DNA of 64,000 nucleotides from Sorex araneus. Lineage: Eukaryota; Chordata; Mammalia; Eulipotyphla; Soricidae. A program made the position numbers and the translations under genes. Position 1 is the stretch's first letter. Every line of letters begins with the position of its first letter. This document shows positions 1-12,179 of this stretch, piece by piece. Below the pieces are notes generated by a model. It searched no databases. It worked only from the letters and a program-made list of their open reading frames with translations, and was not told the origin of the DNA. Where the stretch lies: NCBI RefSeq assembly GCF_027595985.1, contig NC_073311.1:50200463-50264462 (forward strand), read 5' to 3'.

Positions 1-165
1 GGTAAACTGGATTGTGTAGCAAACCACAATTCTTTTATTTCCTGTTTTGCAGAAAGTCCTGAGATAATCATCTATTTCCTTCTTGCCTAGTTATCTTCCA
101 AATAGTTGAGAAGACATGTTACAACTTGTGTTTCAGGAAGAATTGCACAGAATATTCAGCATATT
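1..165 (+). repeat. left edge of duplication arm A
   Basis: Matches 46134-46302 closely (ggtaaactggatt, ttgagaagacatgttacaa) and has no repeat-family features of its own. It anchors the duplication in unique sequence. Confidence 0.8.
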
Positions 166-507
166 CTGTAAAGCTGGGGGATGGGGAGGTAGCTTGGAGT
201 TTTAGTTCTACCTCCTGGGTGCTCTGGACTGCAAAACAAATCAAAAGCTCAAAGGCAGTGTCTGGCTTTGTGAGGTACATGGGAACATCCCCTCCTTCAA
301 TTTTAAAGTCTGAGCTAATGAAATTCTCAGAGATTCAAGAGAATCTATTGGTATGACTTTCACTGCCTGGGAGAATGAAGATTTCTAAGACTTAAAGTCT
401 GCACAGAGTAGTAACATGCCAGGAAGACCTGGATCCTCTCTGTCCTGTGCTACAGGAGGACACCCATATGCCAGGGATTGGTCCCACCTGATGTCAGTTT
501 GTCCTTC

Positions 508-997
508 TGAAGAGGAGGGCAGGTTAAGGGTTGAATTTGCCTTTGTAATTGTTTGGCTGCTTTGAAAGATGTTTTCCTGTCCTACCACTGGGCAGGAAAC
601 TGTCACCAAATGGGTCAACAAACTGCCCTAGGAACTGTATGCAAACATTTGCTCTGGAACAGTTAAGAGTCAACAAATGTTGAAATTAGCATATTAAGTG
701 AAATAGGTGTGTTTTTCCTTTTTTCTATAGGTATGGTTTTCCTTTGATCCAATAGGTGTGATTTCCTTTGATATGTGTGATTTTCTTTGATCCAATACGT
801 GTGATTTCCCTTTTTTTCTTCCAAAAGGGTACAAAAACTGTTTGGTTTTTGCATGAGACCCTTGACTCTATAGTTGCAGGGTCCCAGCATGTTGGCTTGA
901 ATAAACCTCATGCTTTTGCAGAAAGAGTTGCCTCTGTCATTCCTCTCTTCGCGCCTGCCCGGGTAGATATCTGCTCCAGGTCTCTTCGACCTTAACA
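508..997 (+). repeat. solo retroviral LTR, copy 1
   Basis: It begins TGAAGAGG and ends TTAACA, with an AATAAA at about 900 followed by a CT-rich U5-like end. A second copy in the opposite orientation lies at 24600-25003. Between about 700 and 815 the U3 holds several imperfect repeats of a gtgtgatttcctttgat-like unit that copy 2 has once. The four-base flanks (cttc / cttg) are near-identical, as expected for a target duplication. No internal proviral genes accompany it. Confidence 0.75.
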
Positions 998-1271
998 CTT
1001 GAAACCCTAAACCACAAGGACACACTAGCATCAGTGTCAAGACATTATTACATTCCTATATATTTTTTAATTTTTAAAAAAATTTTAATGAATTACCAGG
1101 ATGTACAGTTACAGACTTACACACTTTTGTAATTCACAAAATGAGTCACAAAATGAGTATCCATCACTCCAGCAGTGCCCATTCTCCACCACCAATGTTC
1201 CTAGTTTCCCTCCTGCCACCACCAAACTATCCCCTTTCCACCTGCCTCTGTGGCATACACATTTCCTTTTA

Positions 1272-1273
<2 letters not shown>

Positions 1274-1333
<60 letters not shown>

Positions 1334-1355
1334 TTCTCTCTCTCACTCTCTCTTT
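1274..1355. repeat. (CT)n microsatellite in L1 3' UTR
   Basis: Long CT run with a few interruptions. Similar tracts occur at the same place in other L1 3' UTRs (54894). Confidence 0.95.
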
Positions 1356-2351
1356 CTCCCCTTTTGGGTGCTACGGTTGGCAATGCAGGGTGTAAGTGGC
1401 CATCATGTTTGGTCATAGTCTATTTTCAGGAGGCATCTCCCATCCCGAGTGAGCCCTCCAAGCATCATTCACTTAGTGGTCCCTTCTCTATCCAGGCTGC
1501 CTTTTCTCTCAGCATGTGAGGCCAGCTTCCAAGCCATGGAGCTATCCTCCTGACCCTTATCTTTATTATCCTTGGGTGTTAGTCTCCCTTGATATTACTT
1601 TATATTTCACAATGAGTGCAGTCATTCTATGTCTGTCTCTTTCTCTCTATGATTCATTTCACTTGGCATGATACTCTCCATGTTGATCCACTTGCATGCA
1701 AATTTCATGACTTCAACTTTTCTAACAGCTGCATAGTATTCCATTGTGTATATGTGCCAACATTTCTTTAACCAGTCATCGGTTCTGCGGCATTTGTGTT
1801 TTTTCCCAGATTCTCACTATTGTCAATAGTGCTGCAATGAACATACAAGTTCAGATGTTATTTCTACTGTACTTTTTTGCATCTCCAAGATATATTCTCA
1901 GAAGTGGTATTGCTAGGTCAAATGGGAGCTCAATTTCTAGTTTTTTGAGAAAAGTCCAAATTGTTTTCCAAAAAGGCTGAGCCAGTCGGCATTCCCACCA
2001 GCAGTGAGGGAGAATCCCCTTTTCCCCACATCCATGGCAAACCACTGATTTGGTTCTTAAGTACCAGTCTCTTTGGTGTGAAATGATATCTCATTGTTTT
2101 GATCTGCATCTCACTGATGATTAGTGATGAAGAGCATTTTATCATGTGCCTTTTGGTCATTCAGATTTCTTCATTGAGAAAGTTTCTGTTCATTTCATCA
2201 CCCATTTTTGATGGGGTTGGATGCTTTCTTCTTGTAGACTTTAACCAGTGCCTTGTATATCCTTGATATTAACCCCTTATCAGATGGGTATTGAGTGAAT
2301 ATCCTTTCCCATTCTGGAGACTGCCTTTGTATTCTGGTCACTGTTTCTTTT

Positions 2352-2520
2352 TTTTTTCTTTTTGGGTCACAACTGGTGATGCACAGGGGTTATTCCTGGC
2401 TCTACACTCAGGAATTACCCCTGGCGGTGCTCAGGGGACCATATGGGATGCTGGGAATCGAACCCGGGTCAGCCGCGTGCAAGGCAAACGCCCTACCCAC
2501 TGTGCTATCTCTCCAGCCCC
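2352..2520 (-). mobile_element. shrew tRNA-type SINE
   Basis: Near-intact, inserted in L1. On the minus strand it has a tRNA-like head and B box (gaatcgaacccgggtcagcc on the + strand). The target duplication is tcactgtttctttt at 2338 and 2521. Confidence 0.9.
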
Positions 2521-3829
2521 TCACTGTTTCTTTTGAGGTACAGAAACTTCTTAGTTAAAGATAGTTCCATTTGTTTATCTCTGTTTCCACTTGTTTGGTG
2601 AGTGACGTTTTGGCTTTGAAGATATCTTTAGCTTCAATGTCATGGAGGGTTTTGCCAACTTCATGCACTTTATGGATTCTGGCCTGATGTTGAGGTCTTT
2701 ATTTAATTTTGATCTGAATTTTGTGCATGGAGTTAGGTAGAGGTCTGAGCCCACTTTTTTAAATATAGCTGTCCAGTTTTGCCAGCACCATTTGTTAAAG
2801 AGGATTTCCTTGCTCCACTTTATATTTCTTGCTCCCTTATCAAGGATTAGATGATCAAGTATTTGAGGGTGTGTGTAAGGATATTCAATCCTATTCCATT
2901 GGTCTGTCGATCTGTCTTTTTTCCAATATCATTCTGTATTAATTATTATTGCTTTATAGTACAGTTTGAGGTTGGGGAAGGTGATGCCATCTTTTTTTGC
3001 CCAAGAATTGCTTTAGCTATTCGTGGGAGTTTGTTGTTCCATCTGAATTTTAGGAGTGTTCGATCCATTTCTTTGAAGAATGTCATGGGTACCCTTATAG
3101 GTATCACATTGAATCTGTATAATGCTTTGGGGAGTATTGCCATTTTGACAAGGTTAATTCTCTCCCAATCCATGAGTAGGGGATGTATTTCCACTTCCTC
3201 GTGTCCTCTTTTATTTCCTGAAGTAACATTTTGTAGTTTTTTTTGGTCCAGGCCCTTAACCTCTTAAGTTAAGCTGATTCCAAGGTACTTGATTTTCTGA
3301 GGCATGATTGTGAACAAAATTGAATTTTCATATCTCTTTCTTCTCTCACATTATTTGCATATAGAAAAGTAATGGACTTTTGGATATTGAGTTTTTAGCC
3401 TGCAACTTTACTATACAAGTCTCTTTCTTGGAGCTTCTTGGTAGAATCTTTAGGGTTCTCTAAGTGTATTATTATGTCATCTGCAAATAATGAGAGCTTT
3501 ATTTCTTTATTTCTTCCTTTACTATCTGGGTGCCCTTAATATATCTTTTTCTGGCCTAACTGCTATGGCAAGTACTTCCAGTACTATATTGAATAGAAGT
3601 GTGAGAGTGGGCATCCTTGTCTTGACCCTGATCTTAGGGGAAGGCTTTAAGTTTTTTCCCCATTGCTAGCCTTGGGCTTGTGATACATGGCTTTGACTAT
3701 ATTGAATAAAGTTACTTCAATACCCATTTTGGTGAGAGTTGTCATCATAAAAGGGTATTGGAACTTATCAGATGCTTTATCTGCATCTATTGATACGATC
3801 CTATGGGTTTTATCTGTTTTTATTAATCA

Positions 3830-4046
3830 CGAATCACGAAATCCCTGTTAATTGTCGATTTCTCGAGCGGGTTCAGTAACCCCGCCATTCGTCAATTCCC
3901 AGAGATCCTAGAAGTTTCTCTCAGCTTGGCCCTCCCAATGATGTCGCACTGGAGGCTCTTTCAGGGTCAGGGGAATGAGATCCAGCTTGTTACTGGATTT
4001 AGCTTATGAATACACCACGGGAAGCTTGCAAGGCTGTCCCATGTGG
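3830..4046 (-). mobile_element. long-type SINE, partial
   Basis: A decayed copy of the SINE seen intact at 62602 (tttctcgagcgggttcagta), inserted in L1 with loss of some L1 bases. Confidence 0.6.
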
Positions 4047-5829
4047 GCATGAATCCCACTTGGGCATGGTATATGATCCTTTTGATGAGTTGTTGGATTC
4101 TATTTTCTAATATTTTGTTGAGGATCTTCACGTTCACATTCATCAGGGATATTGGCCTGTAATTTTCTTTTTCTGTGGTGTCTCTATTTGCTTTTGATAT
4201 TTGGGTAATATATGCCTCATAGAAACCGTTTGGGAGTGTTTTGGTTTCAATTTCCTGGAAAACCTTCAGAAGAACTGGCAATAGGTCCTTCTTTAAGTGT
4301 TTGGAAGAATTCGCTAGTGAATCCATTTGGATGTGGGCTTTTGTTTTTGGGAAGACTTTTGATTACTGTTTCAACTTGATAGTGATCAGTCAATTCAGGT
4401 ACTCCAAACCTTCTTGACTCATCCTTGGTTGTTTATAGGAATCTTGTAATTTATCCATTTCTTCTAGGTTCTCTTTTTTCATGGCATATGTAATTTCAAA
4501 GTAGTCTCTGATGATCTTTTAAATTTCTTTGGTTTTTGCTGTGATGTCCCCTTTTTCATTTCTGATTCAGTTTATTAGGGTTCTCTCTCTTTTCCTTTTA
4601 TAAGTCTTGCTAGCGGTTTATCAATCTTGTTTATTTTTTCAAAGAACCAGCTCTTTGTTTCATTGATCTTTTGGATTTTTTTGGGTTTCTGTGTCATTAA
4701 TTTCTGCTCTAAGTTGTATTATTTCTTTCCTCCTGTCTGGTTTGGGCTCCTTTTGTTGGTCCTTTTCTAAGATTTTGAGCTGTAAGTTCAAGTTATTTAT
4801 GTGGGCCCTTTCTTCCTTCCTGATAAATGCTAGCACAACTATAAATTTTCCCCTTAACACAGCTTTAGCTGCATTTCACAAGTTCTGTTAGCTTCTATCT
4901 TCATTCTTTATTTGTTTCCAGGTATCTTTTGATTTCTTCCTTGATTTCCTTCATGACCCACTTTTTGTTCAACATTGAGTTGTTTAATTTCCAGTTGTTT
5001 GTTTAATTTCCATGCATCTGTGCATGATTGACTTCTATCTTCAGTGCATCGTTATCTGAGAAGATAGTTGATACAATTTTTATCTTCCTGACTCTGTTGA
5101 GGTATGTTTTGTGGCCTAGCATGTGGTTTAATCTGGAAAATGTTCCATGTGCACTGGAAAAGAATGCGTATTCTGTTTTTTTGGGGGGGATGTACAGCCC
5201 TGTATACATCTATCTCTTCCATTTCTTCCTTCAAAACCAGTACCTCTTTGTTGAGTTTTAATCTTCTTGATATATCCAGAGGTGGTAAGGCGGTGTTGAA
5301 GTCTCCAACTACCATTGTGTTGCTACCAATGTCCTCTTTGAAATCTATTAGAAGTTATCTTTAGTATTTTGCTGGTCCCTCATTGGGTGAATATATGCTT
5401 AGGAGTGTGATTTCTTCCTGCGGTACATATCCTGTGATTATTAAAAAATGCCCTCCTGTCCCTTCTAATCTTTTTCATCCTGAAATCCATGTTGTTGGAT
5501 ACTAGTATGGCCACCCTTGCCTTTTTGAGAGAGTTGTTTGATTGAAGGATTGTTTTCCATCCTTTCTCTTTGAGTCTGTGTTTGCTCTGATTGTTCAGAT
5601 ATGTTTCTCGTAGGCAGCAGAATGTTGGGTTTAGTTTCTCAATCCATTTTGCCTCTCTGTGTCTCTTAATTAGTGCATTTATACCATTGCCCTTGAGAGA
5701 GATTATTGTCATGGGATTTTGTGCCATCTTTCTGTAGAGGCTTGTTGTGCTTGTAGGTGTCAGTCTTGTGTTACAGTAGCCCCCTTAGTCCTTCTTTTAA
5801 GTTGGCTTTGAGTCTATGAAATTCCTGAG

Positions 5830-6760
5830 CTATTGTTTATCCATGAAATGGTGTGTCATTCCTTCACGTTTGAGTGAGAGTTTAGCCAGATAGAGTATTC
5901 TTGGTGAGACCTTCATTTCATTGAGTTTTTTCACTACATCCCACCATTGTCTTCGGGCTCGAAGGGTTTCTTCTGATAAGTCTGTAAATCTAAGGGGTGC
6001 TCCTTTGTATGTGAATTTCTTCTTTGATCTTGCTGCTTGCAGTATTATGTCTCTATCTGTGGTATCTGTCATTCTGATCATGATATGTCTTGGAGTTTTT
6101 GTATTCGGGTCTCTTTTATCTGGTACCCTTCAGTCTCCTTGGGCCTGGAGGCCTGCATTTTCCAGCTCTGGGAACTTCTCAGTAATGATATCTTTAACTG
6201 TTGCTACTTCATCAGGGTTACCTGTCTTCCTGGTATTCCAATGATTCCTATGTTGTTACTCTTGAGTTCATCCCCTATGTCTCTGATTCCCCCTACAGTT
6301 ATTTTGAGGTCTTTTCCCATTGTATGTTGTTCCCTATATGCTTTCTAAGCTCATCTTCAAGCTCACTGATTCTGTCTTCTGCTGTTGTCATCCTACTGTT
6401 GAGAGTGCTCACTGCATTTTTAATTTCATCTACTGAATCCGTTATTAGTGACACTTCTGTTAGTGGCTTTTTTTTAATTTCTGATCTCTTTTCTTCCTGC
6501 ATTTTATTGACTGTCCTTTCCACTGTTTCTTTCATGTCCTCCTTTAGTTTACTGGATGGCTGTTCCACATTTATTTGAGTTCATTAAATATCTTCAACAT
6601 TTCATCTCTGAATTGTTTATCAGAGAAATCGTATTTGTGGCTAAGCCCTGTTGAGGCTTCTGGACTCTTTTCTTCATACACTCCTTGTGGTGGGAATTTG
6701 CTCCGTTTCTTCATGTTGCTGTGGTAGTATGGAGGTGGGACCCTCCAGTTCACTATCAGT
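5830..6760 (-). pseudogene. L1 ORF1p remnant
   Basis: Three open stretches in minus-strand order (6753-6571, 6568-6299, 6081-5830) carry an L1 ORF1p-type coiled coil ([13 protein letters not shown]) and a C-terminal domain ([20 protein letters not shown]). Known role: trimeric RNA chaperone of L1. It is broken by frameshifts. Confidence 0.75.
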
Positions 6761-7424
6761 GTCCCCCTCTCACTGCAAGAAAGTATTCTCGATGAGCTTG
6801 GTCGATGGTAGTCACATTTTTTCCCCTTTTAGAATGTAAACTTCCTCTTTGGTGCTCTTCTGTGACCTATGTGAGTCCTCTAGTACAGCTTCAGAGGATG
6901 TGTTCTTTAATGTTAGGCTAGTTCAATTTCTTGTGTTCACACTCATTTTATGAGATTGAAATAGGGTAGTGCACTATTAACGTAATGTGTTTGTGACAGC
7001 CAGGCTGTCTTCCTCAAAATTAGGTAATGGAGGTTGAGATGTGAGTCCAAAGCACTGAGAAAGGGGAAAATAACTGTAGCTGCATGAGGGGCCTCCACCC
7101 CAGAGGCCATTCGCACCAGCAGTTATGCCCACCCCTGCTGCTGTACCTGTGGGGTGACTTGGCTGTGTTGGTGCCTGAGCAGGAATTAAGTCCCACTTCT
7201 GATGTGGTCCTAAAACTTGCACAACTAGATTTGGCTCAACTCCTCCCTGAAGAAGAATTGATTTAAAACATACATATAGATAAAACCCCCAAATCTAGTT
7301 AGTATTACTTCAATTTTATTCCATTATATTACAGTGAGATGCCAGACATTTATATAATTGATTATTATGTGCTATATGTAAAAGAATTCTAGACATTCTA
7401 TAAATTATATAATGAAATGTTAAT

Positions 7425-7890
7425 TGAAATGAGTCAGAAAGAGAGGGACAGACATAGAAAGATTGCACTCATCTGTGGAATATCAAGTATCAGAATGGGA
7501 GACTAACACCCAAGAATAGTAGAGATAAGGACCAGGAGGTTTACTTCACGGCTTGAAAGTAAATGCTGGGGGGAAAGGCAGCTCAGATAGAGAAGGGAAC
7601 ACTAAGTAAAAGATGTTTGGAGGACCCGTGCGGAATGTAGACTATAGATCAAACACAATGGCCACTCTATTGGAAACTACAACACCCAAAAGGAAAGAAA
7701 GAACAAAAGGAAATGCCCTGTCGCAGAGGTGGGGTGGGGAGGGGTGAATGGAGTGGGGGTGGTACGAGGGATACTGGGATTATTGGTGGTGGAAAATGGG
7801 CACTAGTGGAGGGATGGGTACTGGATCATTGTATGACTACAACGCAAGCATGAAAGTTTGTAAGTATGTAACTGTACCCCACGGTAATTC

Positions 7891-7930
<40 letters not shown>
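7425..7930 (+). mobile_element. L1 3' end, 5'-truncated
   Basis: A typical 3' end: gagtcagaaagagagggaca, then caatggccactctattggaa, a G-rich run, a tggtggtggaaaatgggcac block and gtaactgtaccccacggtaa. It ends in a (TA)n tail at 7896-7930. This tail is related to that of the composite elements. Confidence 0.7.
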
Positions 7931-7932
<2 letters not shown>

Positions 7933-8102
7933 GACAAATGGCCCAGTAGAGATAGAATATATCAAATTTATTCATGCTTTTCCATGAAAGGATACTGCAT
8001 TTTAGCTATATAATTTACTGTAGCATATTGTGTGTATAACCATATAAAATATAGTAATTGTGACCTGGGGCATATTTTTTATTATTTAACTTTAACATTT
8101 AG

Positions 8103-8408
8103 GAAGAAAGTTTCTATAAAAGTTATTGAAAATAAAATCTCTCACAAGAATATTGATAATAGAGAATCTACAAAGAGTATTGAAAATAAAGATACAGAAA
8201 CAAACTTACAATCAAAACTGCAGTCATTTTCCTTAAGAGAAAGCAAAGGTAATAACTCTGATTTAATTTTGTTAATTGTGGCTTCTAATTCAGTCATTCT
8301 CCATGACCTTCAGGGTATCAAGAACTGTATATACCTGAAGCAAATTATGGAAATGATAACCTTTTAAGAATTTGTGGACCAAGTGATTTGATATACAGCC
8401 AGTCATGA
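8103..8408 (+). other. exon-like pair of open segments, unidentified
   Basis: An acceptor-like site (taacatttag) precedes an open frame from 8103 to 8248, which ends at caaag|gtaata. A second segment from 8314 (ccttcag|ggtat) continues in phase and stays open to TGA at 8406. The joined product is Lys/Asn/Ser-rich, then a less biased stretch (GYQELYIPEANYGNDNLL). The implied intron is only 65 bases, short for a mammal. I do not recognise the protein. It may be chance, or a relic of a gene duplicated with this arm. The counterpart in arm B is deleted. Confidence 0.2.
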
Positions 8409-8449
8409 GATCCATGGGGTACATATTATATACAATAATGAGAATAGGG

Positions 8450-9170
8450 AATTATGGAGAATGCTTCTGGACTGGTGTTCAGGTGGGGTAGGGGGTGGGG
8501 GAGACCTTGGCTGAGGTGGGCAGGTGCTCTTGCAGTTCCCTGGGTCGGTTTTCTGGGCACACATCCTGGAGGCCATGCCCACTGCCAACTACATTTAACT
8601 TTCATATTTGGGGAGTTATGGTATTTTTACCCAGACATTATACAACATTTAAATCTCGGTGACCTCTAGTAGACAATTTTTGGATCTGACTCAAATAGCA
8701 CTGCATGTTAAGGAAAAATTCTGAACAGCAAAAGTAGCATAAAAACAACACAACAGATCAGTTCACAAGTAACTGGGAATCCATGAACATGCACAAACCT
8801 TGAAGAACAATGAGGAAATGAAGGACCTCAGCGTAGATAGCAATAGAAACTCAGTCTTGCTGCCAAGAACATCAAAATGCTTCTATAAATGAGGACCTAA
8901 AAGAAACATTCATCACACTGGCATCAGAAATCAAGCAAGTACTTGCCAGTGAAATTAAGCAATCACTAGATAAGCAATTCAACCAGCTCTGAGACTTTTT
9001 CAGAAGATGAGAGATTCCATACAAATGGAAGTGAAGGAGCCGAAGAACACACTAGCAAACCACAGTTGCAGAATCTCACAAGGAGAGAACAGCATAGATT
9101 AACCTGAAGACCACATCAGTATTGATGAGGAAGTTGAAACAGAAAACAGAAGCAAAAGAATGTAGGAAAA
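8450..9170 (+). mobile_element. old L1 5'/ORF1-like remnant
   Basis: 8450-8590 resembles GC-rich L1 5' UTR sequence. 8640-9170 has diverged ORF1-like text (gaaattaagcaatcactaga, gagattccatacaaatggaa) with no long frame. It is old and not assignable to the younger L1s here. Confidence 0.4.
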
Positions 9171-9609
9171 TGTAAGGTATCAATTCTCCTACTCATGATT
9201 TGTTTATTCCACTCCCACCTCCTTCACATTCATTGTGTTTACTGTTCTCAGGGCCTTATTAGTGCTCTCCTTGGTTTTTCCCAAAGATTGTGGGTAAAAG
9301 TCCAGGATTACCTGTCATTCTGAGAAATAGACTTGGGAATGTATTGTCTGCAATAAATGTGCTGGGATATAAACATCTTTAAATATTTGCCCGACAGCTA
9401 GAGAAAATATATGGATACAAATTTTTTAAAGTTACTCTCATCACATTAGAACAAGAAATGGATTTACCAGCCTCACTCTGTTTTCTCTGTGACTTGGTAC
9501 TACTACTGGTGTATAATAGTCTCAAGCAGCTTCCAAAATTCCTTCTTTAGATTTGTGTTGAAGGGGTAACCATTGATCTTTGGTTAGGAATTTTTTCTAT
9601 GAATTTAAA

Positions 9610-10140
9610 CTGACTTATGTATTTTTGTATTACAAAGTTGTTTTAGGCACCCTGGTTTACAATATTGATAATGACAGGGTTTCATGCAAAAAGCATCCCA
9701 ACAGCACACCCCCCCTCCAGAGTGTCACTTTCTGTCCAACATGTCCCAGTGTCCCCTAGTTTTTACCCCCATCCTACCCACAGTGATATGCATCCTATAA
9801 AATACTAGTTCTCAGTTTCCATTGCCTTTGAACATTTTTAATTCTTTACTGTTGCTTTATGTACTACAAATGAGGGAGACCATTTTGTATAAGTAACTTC
9901 ACTACTTCATTCTTCATGATACTCTCCACATCTATCCACACAGTCACAAATTGCAAGATTTTACCTTTTCTTATAGCTGATAGCATTGTGAATATGTGCC
10001 ACTGTTTTTTTAGCTCGTCATCTTTTCTTGAACATTTGGTTTGTTTCCACATGTGGGCTATTGTGAACAGTGTTGCAATAAACACAGGAGTGAAAAAAAA
10101 AATGTGTTTTCTAAACAGAATTTGATGTATTTTCATTTGT
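9610..10140 (-). mobile_element. old L1 3' UTR and ORF2 C-terminal fragment
   Basis: Minus-strand open stretch 10136-9864 resembles the ORF2p C-terminus (FIATLFTIAHMWKQTKCS). The same fragment with the same flanks recurs at 51003-52140 in arm B, so it predates the duplication. Confidence 0.65.
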
Positions 10141-10774
10141 TTATCTTTACTTCCGTTTGTTTGGCCAATGGTTAGTGTTTTTTATTCATAAAAATATTTA
10201 ATTTAAACCTAGTTAGAAAAATGTTTTTCCATACCTCCCCTACATTCATGATTGATGAACCTGAGTCACTTGCTAGGGGGAGAGAGATTGGATAATAAAG
10301 TGGTGTTCATCAGCTCTTAGATTCTGCAGCCCAAATATCAAGTTCGTTTTACTGAGGTCATCTGAACAGACACCATTTGGAGTCACGTTGCACAGTTTAA
10401 GAGAGTAGGCTCTAAGACAAAAATCCTCTTATTTGATCTGATTTGTTTGTTTGTTTGTTTTCTATAGCAATGGAGGGATTTCAACTGAATTATTGCAAGG
10501 TGGGTAGCAGTTCAGTGTGGTTGCTGGAGCCAGAAAGGGTTTTAACAACATTGACTTCCTAGCACCATTTTGGTACTAGTATATCAGTCACCTAAAGTTA
10601 ATTGACAGACACTCATAAATATCTTAAAGCTGCCTTGGCATAGACATTGTGTCATTGCCATGCATATGATCTACTCATTAATTTAGTCATCAGACTAGTG
10701 TTAAGTCAGTTTATTATTTTAACCAGCTTGAAAATTTGAACAGCATAACTACTATTCCTAAAATTCATTCACAG

Positions 10775-10860
10775 GGTGAGGGATGAGACTTAAAATAGAG
10801 CAATTGCTATTGTGAGTCCCTGGGTTCATTCTTTGACACCATAAAAATGAAATTAAAGAA
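10775..10860 (+). mobile_element. old SINE fragment
   Basis: A weak match to the tRNA-type SINE head (gagcaattgctattgtgagt, then tgggttcattctttgacacc), ending in an A-rich stretch. Confidence 0.35.
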
Positions 10861-11419
10861 AAGTAATTAAGATAAAATAAAATTTACACAGTGTTCCTTA
10901 CCATTGAGTCATATGAGTAATAAGAAAAAACACAATCAGTATTTGTTTTACTTATCCTGCATGATATTTTTTTCCAGATAATGTTTATTTTCCCAGATAG
11001 GCGGTAGTTTTCAAAATTGAGTCAACTTACATGGGAACAGAAGAGGTTCCCTGGAAAGTTCTCTCTCTTCTGACTTAGGTAACATGATCCAGGAGGCTAC
11101 TCCAAGGGAAGGATGTTGAGAGTGTGCCCATGGCAATGAGTCAGTAGACTAGCATGTACATGCAATATACCTTTGTCCTCATAAGCAACCAAGAAGTAAG
11201 GAAATCTTTATCCACCTCATTCTGTAGATGAAAGCATGAACACTACACAAGATGTTTATTCATTTACTCATTGACTGTGATCTCAACTACTTTCAGGTTT
11301 GTGTAAAAAATTTTATATGCAAGCTCTGCATGGAAATGCATATTCAATGTATTTATATAATTGTCTATAAATGTCAAGTAAGAATTTGGCTGGATCATAT
11401 GACTGTCACATTAAGCTTC

Positions 11420-11512
11420 TTTTCCTTCCTTCCTTCCTTCCTTCCTTCCTTCCTTCCTTCCTTCCTTCCTTCCTTCCTTCCTTCCTTCCTTCCTTCCTTC
11501 CTTCCTTCCTTC
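11420..11512. repeat. (TTCC)n microsatellite and pyrimidine-rich tract
   Basis: About 23 TTCC units, then an irregular pyrimidine-rich stretch to about 11660. Missing from arm B. The long Leu/Pro/Ser frames across it are artefacts of the repeat. Confidence 0.95.
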
Positions 11513-11809
11513 CCCCTCCCTCCGTCCTTCCCTCCCTCCTTCTTTCCCTCCTCTCCTCCCTTCCTTACTCTCCCCTTTCTTCCCTCCCTCATTCTCTCCT
11601 TTCCTCCCTCCCTCACTTCTTTTTCTTCATCTCCCTCTCATTTTTTCCTTTCTTTCTGTACCCAGAGATGCTTCCGGATTACTCTTAGCTCTGCAAAATT
11701 CTCCAAGTTATTGAAATCTATGGTGTCTTCAATGAATCAATTCCATTATAAATATGTAATTAGAACTACATCAGTGTACAACAATTTTGTATGTTGAAAG
11801 AAACTGGGC

Positions 11810-12075
11810 AAAATTTAGAAAAATAACTTTGAATCGGAGAAAATATTCCCATTACATATCTGATAAGAGTATAATAAATGAATATACAAAGTTCTTACAA
11901 AACTAAATTAAAAAAATGTCAAGCAACCCCATCCAACGTGTGGGGAGGAAATGAACATTCTTCAGAGAAAGCATACAGATGACCAATGGGGATCTCAGGA
12001 AGAGTTTCCATCACTTGTTATCAGGGAAATGCAAATCCAAATGGCAATCACACTAGTGAAAATGGCTTGAATCCA
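11810..12075 (+). mobile_element. L1 ORF2 fragment
   Basis: The + strand resembles the L1 ORF2 region near caggaagagtttccatcact and ggaaatgcaaatccaaatgg. It is short and without flanking tail. This stretch is missing from arm B. Confidence 0.55.
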
Positions 12076-12179
12076 AACATTCAGAAACATTCAGAGTGCT
12101 GGTGGCTGCAAAATAGTTTCCGCACAATTGCGAAAACCACCTGACCACATTTGTTCTGTTCTTAAAAAATATGCTTGCA

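Larger units (their letters stand above)
1700..5727 (-). pseudogene. L1 ORF2p (endonuclease/reverse transcriptase) remnant
   Basis: The apurinic endonuclease start lies at 5727-5380 (LKEKGWKTILQSNNSLKKA). Reverse transcriptase pieces lie around 4326-3967 ([20 protein letters not shown]) and 3194-2946. The C-terminal cysteine region is at 2045-1851. Many stops, plus SINE insertions at 2352 and about 3830, make it dead. Confidence 0.75.
1060..7265 (-). mobile_element. L1 retrotransposon, near full length, inactive
   Basis: On the minus strand: 5' UTR about 7265-6760, ORF1, ORF2, then a 3' UTR with a (GA)n tract and an A-rich end at about 1060. ORF1 pieces (6753-5830) include a coiled-coil region (NKMQEEKRSEIKKK) and a C-terminal RNA-binding part. 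ORF2 pieces (5727 to about 1700) include the endonuclease start (MTIISLKGNGINALIKRH) and the C-terminal zinc-knuckle region. Stops and frameshifts break both ORFs. It contains two SINEs. A homologous L1 sits at the matching place in duplication arm B. Confidence 0.85.

Noticed and set aside
1101-1519. Overlapping Ser/Leu- and Arg/Glu-rich open frames
   Set aside because: They are translations of the (CT)n microsatellite in an L1 3' UTR, on both strands.
11395-11797. 181-residue Leu/Pro/Ser-rich frame and its Lys/Glu/Gly-rich shadow
   Set aside because: Produced by the (TTCC)n repeat. There is no splice or family support.
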